A stretch of 64,000 nt of DNA, taken from assembly GCF_000378505.1 (NCBI RefSeq), contig NZ_KB899992.1:62001-126000 (forward strand). Reading direction: 5' to 3'. The notes below the pieces were generated by a model that saw only the letters and a list, made by a program, of their open reading frames with translations, had not been told where the DNA came from and did no database searches. Source of the DNA: Modicisalibacter luteus DSM 23508. Lineage in GTDB: Bacteria; Pseudomonadota; Gammaproteobacteria; Pseudomonadales; Halomonadaceae. A program made the translations under genes and the position numbers. Of the stretch, positions 19,121 to 27,998 are shown piece after piece (position 1 is the stretch's first letter; the number at the start of each line of letters is the position of its first letter).

Positions 19121-20488
19121 ATGCACGTCCATATCCTTGGTATCTGTGGCACCTTCATGGGCAGCTTGGCGCTGTTGGCTCGAGAACTGGGTCACCACGT
19201 CAGCGGCTCCGATGCCAACGTCTACCCGCCGATGAGCACGCAACTCGAAGCGGCGGGCATAACCCTCTGCGACGGTTACCGGGCAGCCAATCTCGAGCCA
19301 CGACCCGACCTTGTGGTCATCGGCAACGCCCTGTCGCGTGGCAACGCCGAAGTCGAGGCCGTGCTCGATACCAAACTGCCGTATATCTCGGGCCCCCAGT
19401 GGCTGGCCGAGCACGTCCTGCCGGGGCGGCAGGTGCTGGCGGTGGCCGGAACCCACGGCAAGACCACTACGGCCAGCCTGCTGGCCTGGTTGCTGGAGTC
19501 GGCGGGGCTGGCGCCGGGGTTTCTGATCGGGGGCGTACCGCGCAATTTTGGTATCTCGGCTCGCCTGGGAAGTGAGCAGGCGCCCTTCGTGGTCGAGGCC
19601 GATGAATATGACACCGCGTTCTTCGACAAGCGCTCCAAGTTCGTTCACTACCGTCCCGACGTGGCTGTGCTCAACAATCTCGAATTCGATCACGCCGATA
19701 TCTTCCCTGACCTGACGGCGATAGAGCGCCAGTTCCACCACTTGGTGCGTACGATACCTGGCCAGGGGCAGTTGCTGGTAGCCGATGAAGAACCGGCGCT
19801 TGATCGTGTGCTGGACATGGGGTGTTGGTCGCAGGTAGGGCGCTTTGGTGGCAGCGAGGACAGCGACTGGCGTTTCATCCTGGAGCGTGACGACGCCAGT
19901 CGTTTCCGGGTGATTCATGGGAGCGAGGACGCTGTAGTCGACTGGGCTCTGACCGGTGAGCATAACGCGCGTAACGCACTGGCGGCGCTGGCAGCCGCGG
20001 CAGCCTGTGGCGTAGACCTGGCGCGGGGCTGTGCGGCACTGGCACGCTTCGAGACACCGCGTCGGCGCCAGGAGATCCGTGGCGAGGTGGCTGGCATCCA
20101 GATAATCGACGATTTCGCCCATCATCCCACGGCCATTGCAACTACTTTGAAAGGGCTGCGTGCCGCTACGCCGCTGGGCAGGCTCCTGACCGTCATCGAA
20201 CCGCGCTCCAATACCATGCGTCTTGGCACGTTGAAGGATCGCCTGGCTGCCTGCGTGTCGGATGCCGATATCGTGTGGTGGTATCAGCCCCCTGGGCTCG
20301 ATTGGTCGCTGGATGGCATCCTGGCGGCGAGCCCGGTCCCGGCCAGTCGTATCGAGGATATCGATGCGTTGGTCGATGCCGTGGTGAGTCAGGCGCGTCG
20401 CAACGATCGCATCGTTGTCATGTCCAATGGCGGCTTCGGTGGCATTCACGACAAGCTGCTGGCTGCGCTGGAGCGTCGGTATGGCTGA
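19121..20488 (+). CDS. mpl: UDP-N-acetylmuramate:L-alanyl-gamma-D-glutamyl-meso-diaminopimelate ligase
   Basis: Mpl joins the recycled murein tripeptide to UDP-MurNAc in peptidoglycan recycling. The 455-residue protein (E. coli 457) starts MHVHILGICGTFMGSLALLA, the Mpl-specific Rossmann segment, and has the Mur ligase P-loop AGTHGKTTTASL at 109-120, VEADEYDTAFFDKRSKFVHY, and the C-terminal domain with DDFAHHPTAI. The ATG at 19121 is the family start; the frame is open 135 bases further up without support. Its 3' end overlaps ubiX by eight bases. Confidence 0.95.
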   Translation: MHVHILGICGTFMGSLALLARELGHHVSGSDANVYPPMSTQLEAAGITLCDGYRAANLEPRPDLVVIGNALSRGNAEVEAVLDTKLPYISGPQWLAEHVLPGRQVLAVAGTHGKTTTASLLAWLLESAGLAPGFLIGGVPRNFGISARLGSEQAPFVVEADEYDTAFFDKRSKFVHYRPDVAVLNNLEFDHADIFPDLTAIERQFHHLVRTIPGQGQLLVADEEPALDRVLDMGCWSQVGRFGGSEDSDWRFILERDDASRFRVIHGSEDAVVDWALTGEHNARNALAALAAAAACGVDLARGCAALARFETPRRRQEIRGEVAGIQIIDDFAHHPTAIATTLKGLRAATPLGRLLTVIEPRSNTMRLGTLKDRLAACVSDADIVWWYQPPGLDWSLDGILAASPVPASRIEDIDALVDAVVSQARRNDRIVVMSNGGFGGIHDKLLAALERRYG

Positions 20489-21110
20489 TACACCTGCAGG
20501 CTTTGCTGCGCCGGTGACCGTTGCCATGACCGGGGCGTCGGGGGCCCAGTACGGGTTGCGTCTGATCGAGTGTCTGGTGGCCGCCAATCATGAGGTATGG
20601 GTAATGATATCCAAGGCGGCGCACATGGTCATCGCCACCGAGACCGACGAGCAGTTGCCCGCGCAACCGGCCCGGCTGGTCGAGGCATTGAGTGGTCGCT
20701 GTGCGGCTGCGCCTGGCCAGATCCGCTGCTTCGGTCGCGAGGATTGGATGGCTCCTGTTGCGTCGGGCTCTGGCGCGCCGGCCTCGATGGTCATTTGCCC
20801 ATGTTCCACCGGCACACTGTCGGCCGTGGCGACGGGCGCCAGCAACAACCTCATTGAGCGGGCCGCAGATGTCGCGCTCAAGGAGCGTCGCCAACTGATC
20901 CTGGTGCCACGCGAGACGCCATTTTCGGCCATACACCTGGAGCATATGCTCAAGTTGAGTCAGTTGGGTGCAGTCATCCTGCCGGCAGCGCCAGGGTTCT
21001 ATCACCGCCCCGACAGCGTCGCGGCGATGATTGATTTCATCGTGGCGCGGATCCTTAACCAGTTGGGAATCGATCATCAACTCATGCCACGATGGGGAGA
21101 ACCGGTGTGA
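20481..21110 (+). CDS. ubiX: Flavin prenyltransferase UbiX
   Basis: UbiX attaches a dimethylallyl group to FMN, making prenyl-FMN, the cofactor of UbiD decarboxylase in ubiquinone synthesis. The 209-residue product contains the FMN-binding TGASGAQYGLRLIE, CPCSTGTLSAVATGASNNLIERAADVALKE and LVPRETPFSAIHLEHMLKLS, all UbiX signatures. The start ATG at 20481 lies inside the mpl 3' end with GGAGCG upstream, and the gene ends in a GTGA overlap with the next gene. The mpl-ubiX pair is common in pseudomonads. ubiD is not in the window. Confidence 0.95.
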   Translation: MADTPAGFAAPVTVAMTGASGAQYGLRLIECLVAANHEVWVMISKAAHMVIATETDEQLPAQPARLVEALSGRCAAAPGQIRCFGREDWMAPVASGSGAPASMVICPCSTGTLSAVATGASNNLIERAADVALKERRQLILVPRETPFSAIHLEHMLKLSQLGAVILPAAPGFYHRPDSVAAMIDFIVARILNQLGIDHQLMPRWGEPV

Positions 21111-21730
21111 TCAATCTGTCGCTGCTGTCTGTATTCATTCCCACGTTCTTCCTGGTCTCGCTGACTCCAGGCATGTGCATGACGTTGTCGATGGTGCTGG
21201 GCATGACCGTCGGAGTGCGTCGGGCACTTTGGATGATGGCTGGCGAGCTCGTCGGTGTGGGGTTGGTGGCAGTGGCCGCCGGTGCCGGCGTGGCGACACT
21301 AATGCTGCGCCAGCCCGAGCTCTTTATGGCTTTCAAATGGTTGGGCGGCGCCTATCTGGCTTATCTAGGCATCATGATGTGGCGCTCACGTGGACGTATG
21401 GCGATCCCTACCGAGCCGCGTGAAAGTACCTCAGTGTCACGTACCCAACTGCTGACCCAGGGCTTTGTCACGGCGGTAGCCAATCCCAAGGGCTGGGCCT
21501 TTTTCATTGCGCTGTTGCCGCCGTTCCTCGATGCCTCGCTGCCGCTGGCCTCGCAGCTGGCGATCCTCGTCGCCATGATCCTGACCCTGGAATTCTTCTG
21601 TCTGCTGCTATATGCCGGTGGCGGGCGCACCGCGAGTCATCTGCTGGCCAGGGGCGGCAGTGTGCGTCTGCTCAACCGCATCGCGGGGACATTGATGATC
21701 GGCGTCGGTGTGTGGCTCGCATTGGGATGA
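21107..21730 (+). CDS. LysE/RhtB family amino-acid exporter
   Basis: A 207-residue inner-membrane protein of the LysE/RhtB superfamily, which export amino acids or homoserine-like compounds. It has the typical six-helix pattern and the N-terminal signature SLTPGMCMTLSMVLGMTVGVRRAL, followed by KWLGGAYLAYLGIMMWRS and the mid-protein FVTAVANPKGWAFFIALLPPFLD. I choose the GTG at 21107, which overlaps the ubiX stop (GTGA) and has GGGGAGA seven bases upstream; ATG 21092 would add five residues. The substrate cannot be predicted. Translation is probably coupled to ubiX. Confidence 0.85.
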   Translation: MINLSLLSVFIPTFFLVSLTPGMCMTLSMVLGMTVGVRRALWMMAGELVGVGLVAVAAGAGVATLMLRQPELFMAFKWLGGAYLAYLGIMMWRSRGRMAIPTEPRESTSVSRTQLLTQGFVTAVANPKGWAFFIALLPPFLDASLPLASQLAILVAMILTLEFFCLLLYAGGGRTASHLLARGGSVRLLNRIAGTLMIGVGVWLALG

Positions 21731-21747
21731 TGGGGGCTGATGGCCAG

Positions 21748-23139
21748 CTAGGCTGGTGGAAGCCAGACGATACGCGCCATACCCAGCATCAACGAGGCAA
21801 GGCCCAGGGGAATCCAGGGCGGCCGTGCCGGAGGCTGTACCGCAAAGAAGTGGTAGCTGACGCGAATGAAGGCGCAGAGCGTCAGGCCTAGCAGGGCACC
21901 TCCCACCAAACCGCTGAACCAAGCAATGTCGAGCAACAGGCAAGCCAGACCCATGGCTAGGCTGACAAGAATGGCGATCCAATAGGCAATAGCTCGAAAA
22001 CGTGACGCCAATGTTTCCGAGACATAGGCCGCCATTAGCCCGCTCAGCACAACCGAAGCTGAGATCAGTTCGCTGGGATAGTCTATCGTCGAGGTGTCGA
22101 GGGTTGTGCCTAAAGACAACTGTCTGAACAGGGCATTGGCCAGCGTGATGGCGCCGAGGCCTCCCAGTAAATGCAGCAGAGCGGCAATCTGCCCACGCAG
22201 CAGTAGCCAGAGTATCCATGGCAAAGCCAGTACCGTTCTACCCAGCACATCGCCGGCCTCGGCCAGCCACGCTGCCAACTGAAGCAGCAGGGGGCCGGAG
22301 AAGGCATCAATGAATCCCTGCAGTTGATGGTCGATGGTCAGAGGGGGGCCTTGATCCAGCGCCCATAAGGTCCAACCGCTCAGTGCTGTCAGGCTGATCA
22401 GCAACAGGACCAGTGAAGCCAGGGGAAACTCGCCGCCCGGATAGGAGAGGCGCAGAGTGTGCCAGAGCCGCCGCCGCCAGCCGCTCTGACTGGCGAAGTA
22501 GGCGAGGCGACGATAGATTCTACCTTCACGTGCCAACTGGTGGCGCAGCAGGGAAAAGGCTAGTGCGAGTACGATAACAATGGCGGCCAGCAGGATAAGC
22601 CAACGATCGCTGCCCGGAGGCAGGGTCAAAAACTGTTGCCAGGTGCGCCCCAGCAGGTAGCCGGGAAGCACATAGGCCGGTGCCCATATTAGAGCAGAGC
22701 CTACATTGGACCAGGCGAAGGTGATCGGCGACATGCGCATCATTCCCGCGATCATCGGCACAATGGGGCGCACCGGACCGACGAAACGCCCGATGAGTAC
22801 CGACAATATGCCATAGCGCTGAAAGAAGCGTGCACCTCGGGACAACCACTCGGGATGCTGCTTGAACGGCCAGAGAGCCGGAATACGCTCACGCTGGGTG
22901 TAGCCGAGCAGGAAGCTGGCGCCATCGCCGATTACAGCGCCGACAAAGGCAAAGAGCAGGACCAGGGGTATCGACAGGTCGTAATGACCGGCCAGCGAGG
23001 CAGCAGCAGTCATCAGGACGACACCGGGAATTACCAGGCCGACCACCGCCAAGGACTCGGTCAGTGCTATCACGAGAATGACGACAAGCAGCCAGCCTGG
23101 CGAGGGAGCCAGGCCATAAAGCCAGCTCCCGAGATTCAA
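21748..23139 (-). CDS. DedA family protein fused to a degenerate PAP2-like domain
   Basis: An integral membrane protein of about 463 residues. Residues 1-200 form a DedA/VTT domain with the characteristic IGRFVGPVRPIVPMIAGMMRM at 117-136 and FAWSNVGSALIWAPAYVLPGY; DedA proteins act in lipid scrambling and envelope homeostasis. Residues 235-440 resemble a PAP2 (lipid phosphate phosphatase) domain in length and helix pattern, but the catalytic motifs are gone: the usual P-S-G-H region is DYPSELIS (353-360), and the S-R-x5-H-x3-D region is LLLDIAWFSGLVGG (401-414), lacking Arg, His and Asp. The start is probably TTG 23139, overlapping the upstream stop (TTGA) with GGAG eight bases ahead. It is last in a three-gene operon. 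Confidence 0.75.
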   Translation of the reverse strand: MNLGSWLYGLAPSPGWLLVVILVIALTESLAVVGLVIPGVVLMTAAASLAGHYDLSIPLVLLFAFVGAVIGDGASFLLGYTQRERIPALWPFKQHPEWLSRGARFFQRYGILSVLIGRFVGPVRPIVPMIAGMMRMSPITFAWSNVGSALIWAPAYVLPGYLLGRTWQQFLTLPPGSDRWLILLAAIVIVLALAFSLLRHQLAREGRIYRRLAYFASQSGWRRRLWHTLRLSYPGGEFPLASLVLLLISLTALSGWTLWALDQGPPLTIDHQLQGFIDAFSGPLLLQLAAWLAEAGDVLGRTVLALPWILWLLLRGQIAALLHLLGGLGAITLANALFRQLSLGTTLDTSTIDYPSELISASVVLSGLMAAYVSETLASRFRAIAYWIAILVSLAMGLACLLLDIAWFSGLVGGALLGLTLCAFIRVSYHFFAVQPPARPPWIPLGLASLMLGMARIVWLPPA

Positions 23140-24083
23140 GGCGAGGGCTCCATCAGTTTGAGGCCGGCCGTGAGCAGCCGCTGTTCGAAATGAGTTGTGG
23201 TTTCTCCCGGATGAAGATAGCAAGCATGGATCCGGGCCTGTATCGCGCCAGTCTCGGCAAATACCTCACGGTTCAGGGCGCGCATCACACGGTCGCGGAC
23301 AATAAGGGCGCCAGCCTCACCGGTATCCGGCAGCAGCAGCCAGAACAGGGTGGGCTGGTGCCGGCCGAGCAGGTCGTGGTGACGACAGCTCTCACGGATG
23401 GTCTGGCATACCCGAGCCAATAGCGTATGCAGCAGGACAGGACCGAACTGTTCATCTGCCATTTCCAGTTGTGGCAGGTGAATTACCAGCGCCGCCATGG
23501 GACGACGCATGGCGCGGGCGCGATCGACTTCCGCGGTGAGTCGTTCGGTAATGACTTTACGGGAAAGCGCATCACATTGAGCGTCGCTGGGCTCTGTGGC
23601 GCGCAGCATCGCTGCACGACGGTGTCGCATCCAACCGGGCAGCGTGCCAAAGCCGACCAGGGCGAGGTAATACAGACCTGTCTCGAATAGCGGTAGGTCG
23701 GTGCCTAGCAGGGCTAGCCAGACGGGCATCAGCGTCAGATTCAGGAGCAGCGCCGAGCCCAGAGGCAGCAGTAGAAGCGTGAGCACCGGCGGCAGGCCCA
23801 TCCACAGTAGGGCGAGCTCCTGACGGGGGAGTTCCATGGCAATCAGCAGATAACAGCTGATCAGGGCCAGATAGGCTGAAAGGTGGCGGTAGTCGTGGTT
23901 GGCGAAGCGCAGGAAGATGGCACCTGACAGCAGCACGGACATCGAGGCGGGCACCAGGATGTCATTGTAGGCACCCATTAGGTAATGCCAGATCGCATAA
24001 GCGGCCAGCAAGACGGCGCCAATGGCATAAACCAGTACGAACAGAAACGATGGCCAGCGTTGGCCTTTCGTACGCGGCTTCAC
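23136..24083 (-). CDS. Membrane protein with degenerate GGDEF-like domain
   Basis: The 315-residue product has five or six membrane helices in the first 150 residues and a cytoplasmic domain from about 170 with GGDEF spacing: LSRKVITERLTAEVDRARAM, a central ALVIHLPQLEMADEQFG, and HHDLLGRHQPTLFWLLLPDTG. The last aligns with the diguanylate cyclase signature region, but the R-Y-G-G-D-E-F core reads RHQPTLF (241-247), so metal and GTP binding are not expected. It overlaps the upstream gene by ATGA (24080-24083) and the downstream one by TTGA. I infer a membrane sensor or scaffold rather than a cyclase. Confidence 0.65.
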   Translation of the reverse strand: MKPRTKGQRWPSFLFVLVYAIGAVLLAAYAIWHYLMGAYNDILVPASMSVLLSGAIFLRFANHDYRHLSAYLALISCYLLIAMELPRQELALLWMGLPPVLTLLLLPLGSALLLNLTLMPVWLALLGTDLPLFETGLYYLALVGFGTLPGWMRHRRAAMLRATEPSDAQCDALSRKVITERLTAEVDRARAMRRPMAALVIHLPQLEMADEQFGPVLLHTLLARVCQTIRESCRHHDLLGRHQPTLFWLLLPDTGEAGALIVRDRVMRALNREVFAETGAIQARIHACYLHPGETTTHFEQRLLTAGLKLMEPSP

Positions 24084-24943
24084 TTGTTTTCCTCAAGAAC
24101 GATGACCGGCTTTTCCTGACGTTCCAGGGCGGCCAGTTGGGTTTCCAGCGACAATGCAGGGGCGAGCGTAATGAATCGCGCCTGAAAGGGAGATGGCAGG
24201 CTGGCGAGCAGCGTATTCCGGCGCAGGGTCGCTTCCTTGGCATTACGATTGATAAGCAGCGCGGCCAGAGTTTGTCCGTCGGCCTGATAACAGGACTCGT
24301 AACTGCGGGTACTGGCGATCAATGCCTCGGCCAGTGCCGGTTGGCAATTGCTTGGGGAGCGTAGCAGTAATAGTTCCCCGTGACTGCCCTCACGCTCACA
24401 GCGCATCGTTTCCAGGTTCAGGTCGGATTTTAGCTGGGCGCCCGACCAAAGCAGTAGGTGTTCCAGCAATCGGGTACGGCTCGATACGCCGCGCCAGAGC
24501 GTCAGTAGGCCCAGATGGCGTGCCAAGCCCAGCAGCATCAGGGCGACCAGCAGGAGACCGGTGAGGATGCTCTCTGCCGTCATGCCGGTAAGATGCGACA
24601 CCTGCCACAGGCATGAGGCAGCCAGAGCGCTGTGCAACAGCATCAGTAACACCGGTTGCGGCATGGCGATGACTGCGGCCCATCCCCATAGCCACATGGC
24701 ATGCCGTTCAGGGGAGAGCCATAGCAGCGACGTCAGCAGTAGCGCGAGGAAGGTGGGGGCGGCGGTATCGGGCAGGGCGGGTAGCCGACGATAGCCCACG
24801 CCGACACTGCCTATGCCTAGGCCGCACAAGATCAGGACCACCCGGGACAGGGTATCCTGGGGTGTCAGGGCCAGAAGCAGTATGGCCGTGGCCGTAAGCA
24901 GCAATGTGAGCCGATAGAGCCCTTCTTTGAACTTGCTCTCCAT
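24080..24943 (-). CDS. Membrane protein, possible distant GGDEF-like C-terminus
   Basis: The 287-residue product has a short basic start ([12 protein letters not shown]), six hydrophobic helices between about 12 and 150 and a soluble C-terminal region of about 130 residues. That region ([28 protein letters not shown], then [26 protein letters not shown]) follows the strand-helix order of a shortened nucleotidyl-cyclase-like fold, but no GGDEF motif exists; the relation is weak and partly argued from the neighbour. First gene of a tightly overlapping three-gene operon, divergent from proA. No function can be assigned. Confidence 0.55.
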   Translation of the reverse strand: MESKFKEGLYRLTLLLTATAILLLALTPQDTLSRVVLILCGLGIGSVGVGYRRLPALPDTAAPTFLALLLTSLLWLSPERHAMWLWGWAAVIAMPQPVLLMLLHSALAASCLWQVSHLTGMTAESILTGLLLVALMLLGLARHLGLLTLWRGVSSRTRLLEHLLLWSGAQLKSDLNLETMRCEREGSHGELLLLRSPSNCQPALAEALIASTRSYESCYQADGQTLAALLINRNAKEATLRRNTLLASLPSPFQARFITLAPALSLETQLAALERQEKPVIVLEENK

Positions 24944-25085
24944 AGTAACTTACTATTGTTCCCCCTTTCGAATAGCGCACACTTTACGATACCTATCCTG
25001 TCTCCGACGATACGTATCTTCGGGTTTCACTGAAATAACGCTCCCTGACCACGCAACTGGTGGGGATGGCATGGAGTTTTCCCGG

Positions 25086-26372
25086 ATGTCACGACACGCA
25101 TTGGCTACCCCCGGCGACGATATCGGCGCCTACATGGAACAGCTCGGTGATGCGGCACGCCAGGCAAGTGCGGCCATGCGCCGCATCGATACCGGACGCA
25201 AGAATGCTGCTCTGCTAGCCATGGCTCGTCAGATCGAAGCGGAGCGACCGGCACTGATCGATGCCAATGCCCGTGACCTCGAACGCGGCCGGGCATCGGG
25301 CCTGGATGACGCACTGCTGGATCGGTTGGCACTGACCCAAGGCCGCATCGACGCCATGGTCGAAGGGCTTAAGCAGGTTGCTGCTCTCCCGGATCCGGTC
25401 GGCGAAATCGATGGGCTGCACTCGCGGCCGAGCGGCATACAGGTTGGCCAGATGCGTGTCCCGTTGGGCGTCATCGGCATCATCTACGAGTCGCGGCCCA
25501 ACGTCACGGTCGAGGCGGCCAGCCTATGTCTCAAGTCTGGTAATGCCTGTATTCTACGGGGAGGCTCGGAAGCGCGCGAAAGCAACGCGGCAATTGCTGC
25601 CTGCATAGCCCGTGGCCTGGCCGAGGCCGGCTTACCGGAAGCGGCAGTTCAGGTCGTGGCGACAACCGATAGGGAAGCAGTGGGCTACCTGATAAGCATG
25701 CCAGAATACGTGGATGTAATCATTCCGCGTGGTGGCAAATCCCTGATCGAACGAATTTCCCGCGAGGCCAAGGTGCCGGTCATCAAGCATCTCGATGGCG
25801 TCTGTCATGTCTATGTGGATGCCAGTGCGGATCTCGGTAAGGCGCTGGCAATTGCAGTCAATGCCAAGACCCACCGCTACGGCACCTGCAATACGATGGA
25901 AACCCTGCTTATCGATGCCCCCGTTGCTGCCGGATTGCTGCCCAAGCTGGCGGCGGCCTATGCCGAGCATGACGTCGAACTGCGTGGCTGCGAGCGTACC
26001 CGTGAGGTGTTGCCGGGCGTGACGGCAGCCAGTGAGGATGACTGGTATGCAGAATATCTGGCCCCGGTATTGGCGGTGCGCATCGTCAATGGAGTCGATG
26101 AGGCAATCGCTCATATCGAGCGCTACGGCTCTCATCACACTGATGCCATTGTCACCGAATCCTATACATTGTCGCGCCGCTTCCTGGCGGAAGTCGATTC
26201 CAGTTCGGTGATGGTCAATGCATCGACGCGCTTTGCGGATGGGTTTGAGTACGGTCTGGGTGCGGAAATCGGTATTTCAACCAATAAGCTGCACGCTCGT
26301 GGGCCTGTGGGGCTGGAAGGGCTAACGACGCGTAAATATGTCGTGCTGGGTGATGGGCATGTCCGCGACTGA
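25086..26372 (+). CDS. proA: Gamma-glutamyl phosphate reductase
   Basis: ProA reduces gamma-glutamyl phosphate to glutamate semialdehyde in proline synthesis, relevant to osmoprotection. The 428-residue protein has the aldehyde-dehydrogenase-like fold with [64 protein letters not shown] and the catalytic cysteine C268 in [13 protein letters not shown]. The start could be ATG 25071 or ATG 25086; the latter has GGAG nine bases upstream and fits the family. It overlaps nadD by 14 bases; the glutamate kinase gene (proB) is elsewhere. Confidence 0.95.
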   Translation: MSRHALATPGDDIGAYMEQLGDAARQASAAMRRIDTGRKNAALLAMARQIEAERPALIDANARDLERGRASGLDDALLDRLALTQGRIDAMVEGLKQVAALPDPVGEIDGLHSRPSGIQVGQMRVPLGVIGIIYESRPNVTVEAASLCLKSGNACILRGGSEARESNAAIAACIARGLAEAGLPEAAVQVVATTDREAVGYLISMPEYVDVIIPRGGKSLIERISREAKVPVIKHLDGVCHVYVDASADLGKALAIAVNAKTHRYGTCNTMETLLIDAPVAAGLLPKLAAAYAEHDVELRGCERTREVLPGVTAASEDDWYAEYLAPVLAVRIVNGVDEAIAHIERYGSHHTDAIVTESYTLSRRFLAEVDSSSVMVNASTRFADGFEYGLGAEIGISTNKLHARGPVGLEGLTTRKYVVLGDGHVRD

Positions 26373-27018
26373 GTTTCGGCACGCCAGGGTTGCCATGCTG
26401 GGAGGAACTTTTGATCCTGTGCACCTCGGGCATCTACGTAGCGCTGTGGAACTTTACGAGGCTTTGAAACTCGATAAAGTGCTCATGGTGCCAGCCCGTG
26501 TGCCGCCGCACCGCGAGGCGCCGGGGGTAAGTGCCGCCGATCGGCTGGCGATGCTTGAGGCGGGCATCGGCGACACGTCCGGCCTGGTGGCCGATGGCCG
26601 TGAGTTGCTACGTGAAGGGCCATCTTACAGCGTCGACACGCTGGCCCAGTTGCGGGTGGAGCTCGGCGAGTCGGCACGTCTGGTCATGGTGGTCGGGCAC
26701 GACGCTTTTCTCAAGCTGGCCGAATGGCATGCGCCCGAGCGATTATTTGATTTCGCCCACGTGGTGGTGATCGAGCGACCGGGACATGCTGCCGAGTTAC
26801 CCGTGGCGCTGCGGGAGCTGTTGGCTGGGAGAGAGGTGGAGGATGCCGAGGCCTTGTTCGCCCAACCCGCGGGCGGTGTCCTGCGTCTGGCGCTGCCCAG
26901 TCGCATGGCCATTTCTGCTACCGAGGTGCGCCAGCGCCTGAGTGACGGCCAAAGCATCCGCTATCTAGTGCCCGAAAGGGTGGAAAGCTTCATTCAAACA
27001 CGCAATCTTTACCGTTAA
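26359..27018 (+). CDS. nadD: Nicotinate-nucleotide adenylyltransferase
   Basis: NadD adenylates nicotinate mononucleotide in NAD synthesis. The 219-residue protein has the nucleotidyltransferase signature [17 protein letters not shown] near the start, [31 protein letters not shown] and the terminal [11 protein letters not shown] (the I-S-x-T-x-x-R motif). In-frame starts at 26338 and 26353 are also possible; 26359 gives a family-length protein. It overlaps proA and is followed by rsfS, an order conserved widely in gammaproteobacteria. Confidence 0.95.
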   Translation: MSATEFRHARVAMLGGTFDPVHLGHLRSAVELYEALKLDKVLMVPARVPPHREAPGVSAADRLAMLEAGIGDTSGLVADGRELLREGPSYSVDTLAQLRVELGESARLVMVVGHDAFLKLAEWHAPERLFDFAHVVVIERPGHAAELPVALRELLAGREVEDAEALFAQPAGGVLRLALPSRMAISATEVRQRLSDGQSIRYLVPERVESFIQTRNLYR

Positions 27019-27113
27019 CGGTGGCTATCGAGGTAAAATGCCAGGACGTAGTTGTACCTGGCTATTGGCTCCGGTAATCGCTACGTGTAGCCGTAAGTCA
27101 ATCATGAGGAGCT

Positions 27114-27476
27114 ATGCACATCGAATCGCTCAAGACCTTGGCGGTAGATGCCCTTGAGGAGCTCAAGGGACAGGATATCGCCGAACTCGACGTCTCGGCG
27201 TTGACCAGTGTCACCGACACCATGCTGGTGGCCAGTGGGACGTCGACACGCCATGTGGCCGCCTTGGCCGATAATGTGATGGATAGGGCCAAGGAGGCCG
27301 GTGTCCGTCCGCTGGGTGTCGAGGGGCATGCCGGCGCGGACTGGGTGCTCATCGATCTGGGGGATGTCGTGGTTCACGTCATGATGCCCGATGCCCGCCG
27401 TCTCTATGATCTCGAACGCCTGTGGGCCGATCTGCCCAGCGATGTCGAGCAGGAGGCGCGCGGGGGCCAGGCATGA
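27114..27476 (+). CDS. rsfS: Ribosomal silencing factor RsfS
   Basis: RsfS binds L14 on the 50S subunit and blocks subunit joining in starvation. The 120-residue protein has the family order: [44 protein letters not shown] and [28 protein letters not shown]. It has an AUGA overlap with rlmH and a short Glu/Gly-rich tail. A palindrome ACCGTTAACGGT (27011-27022) overlaps the nadD stop upstream. Confidence 0.95.
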   Translation: MHIESLKTLAVDALEELKGQDIAELDVSALTSVTDTMLVASGTSTRHVAALADNVMDRAKEAGVRPLGVEGHAGADWVLIDLGDVVVHVMMPDARRLYDLERLWADLPSDVEQEARGGQA

Positions 27477-27940
27477 AAATTCGCCTGCTCGCCGTAGGCA
27501 ACCGTATGCCCGCCTGGGTTGAGCAAGGGGTCGAGGAGTACCGCAAGCGCTTGCCGCGCGACTTTGCGCTGGAGATTATCGAGATCGCACCCGGTAACCG
27601 CGGCAAGAACACCGACGTGGCTCGCGCTGTGGCCCAGGAAGGCCAACGCATGCGCGAGCGTCTGCGTGGTAATGAACGCCTCGTTGCCTTGGAAGTCCAA
27701 GGGCAGTCCTGGAGTACCGAGCGTCTGGCGAGCGAGGCAGATCGTTGGCGGCATGCCGGTACTGACGTTGCCCTGCTAGTGGGCGGCCCGGATGGCCTCG
27801 AGCCTGGGTTGTCCGCCAGTGCGGACCAGCGCTGGTCGCTGTCTCCCCTGACACTGCCTCATCCGTTGGTGCGGTTGGTGCTGGCCGAGCAGGTCTATCG
27901 TGCCTGGACGCTTTTGGTTGGACATCCCTATCACCGTTGA
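27473..27940 (+). CDS. rlmH: 23S rRNA (pseudouridine1915-N3) methyltransferase
   Basis: RlmH is a SPOUT-class methyltransferase acting on pseudouridine 1915 of 23S rRNA in the 70S ribosome. At 155 residues it equals E. coli RlmH, with [23 protein letters not shown], the cofactor knot [12 protein letters not shown] and the C-terminal [18 protein letters not shown]...HPYHR. The ATGA start overlaps the rsfS stop, so the two are probably coupled in translation. Confidence 0.96.
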   Translation: MKIRLLAVGNRMPAWVEQGVEEYRKRLPRDFALEIIEIAPGNRGKNTDVARAVAQEGQRMRERLRGNERLVALEVQGQSWSTERLASEADRWRHAGTDVALLVGGPDGLEPGLSASADQRWSLSPLTLPHPLVRLVLAEQVYRAWTLLVGHPYHR

Positions 27941-27998
27941 ATTCTGATGTATACGTCTGTCCTTTTTCCCAAGCACGAGTCTGAGATGTTCTTCCTGC

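Noticed and set aside
19061-20587. Minus-strand open frame opposite mpl
   Set aside because: Shadow; mpl has all family motifs on the plus strand.
27011-27022. Palindrome ACCGTTAACGGT at the nadD stop
   Set aside because: Short, overlaps the coding end and stop codon, and no promoter is clear around it; probably chance.
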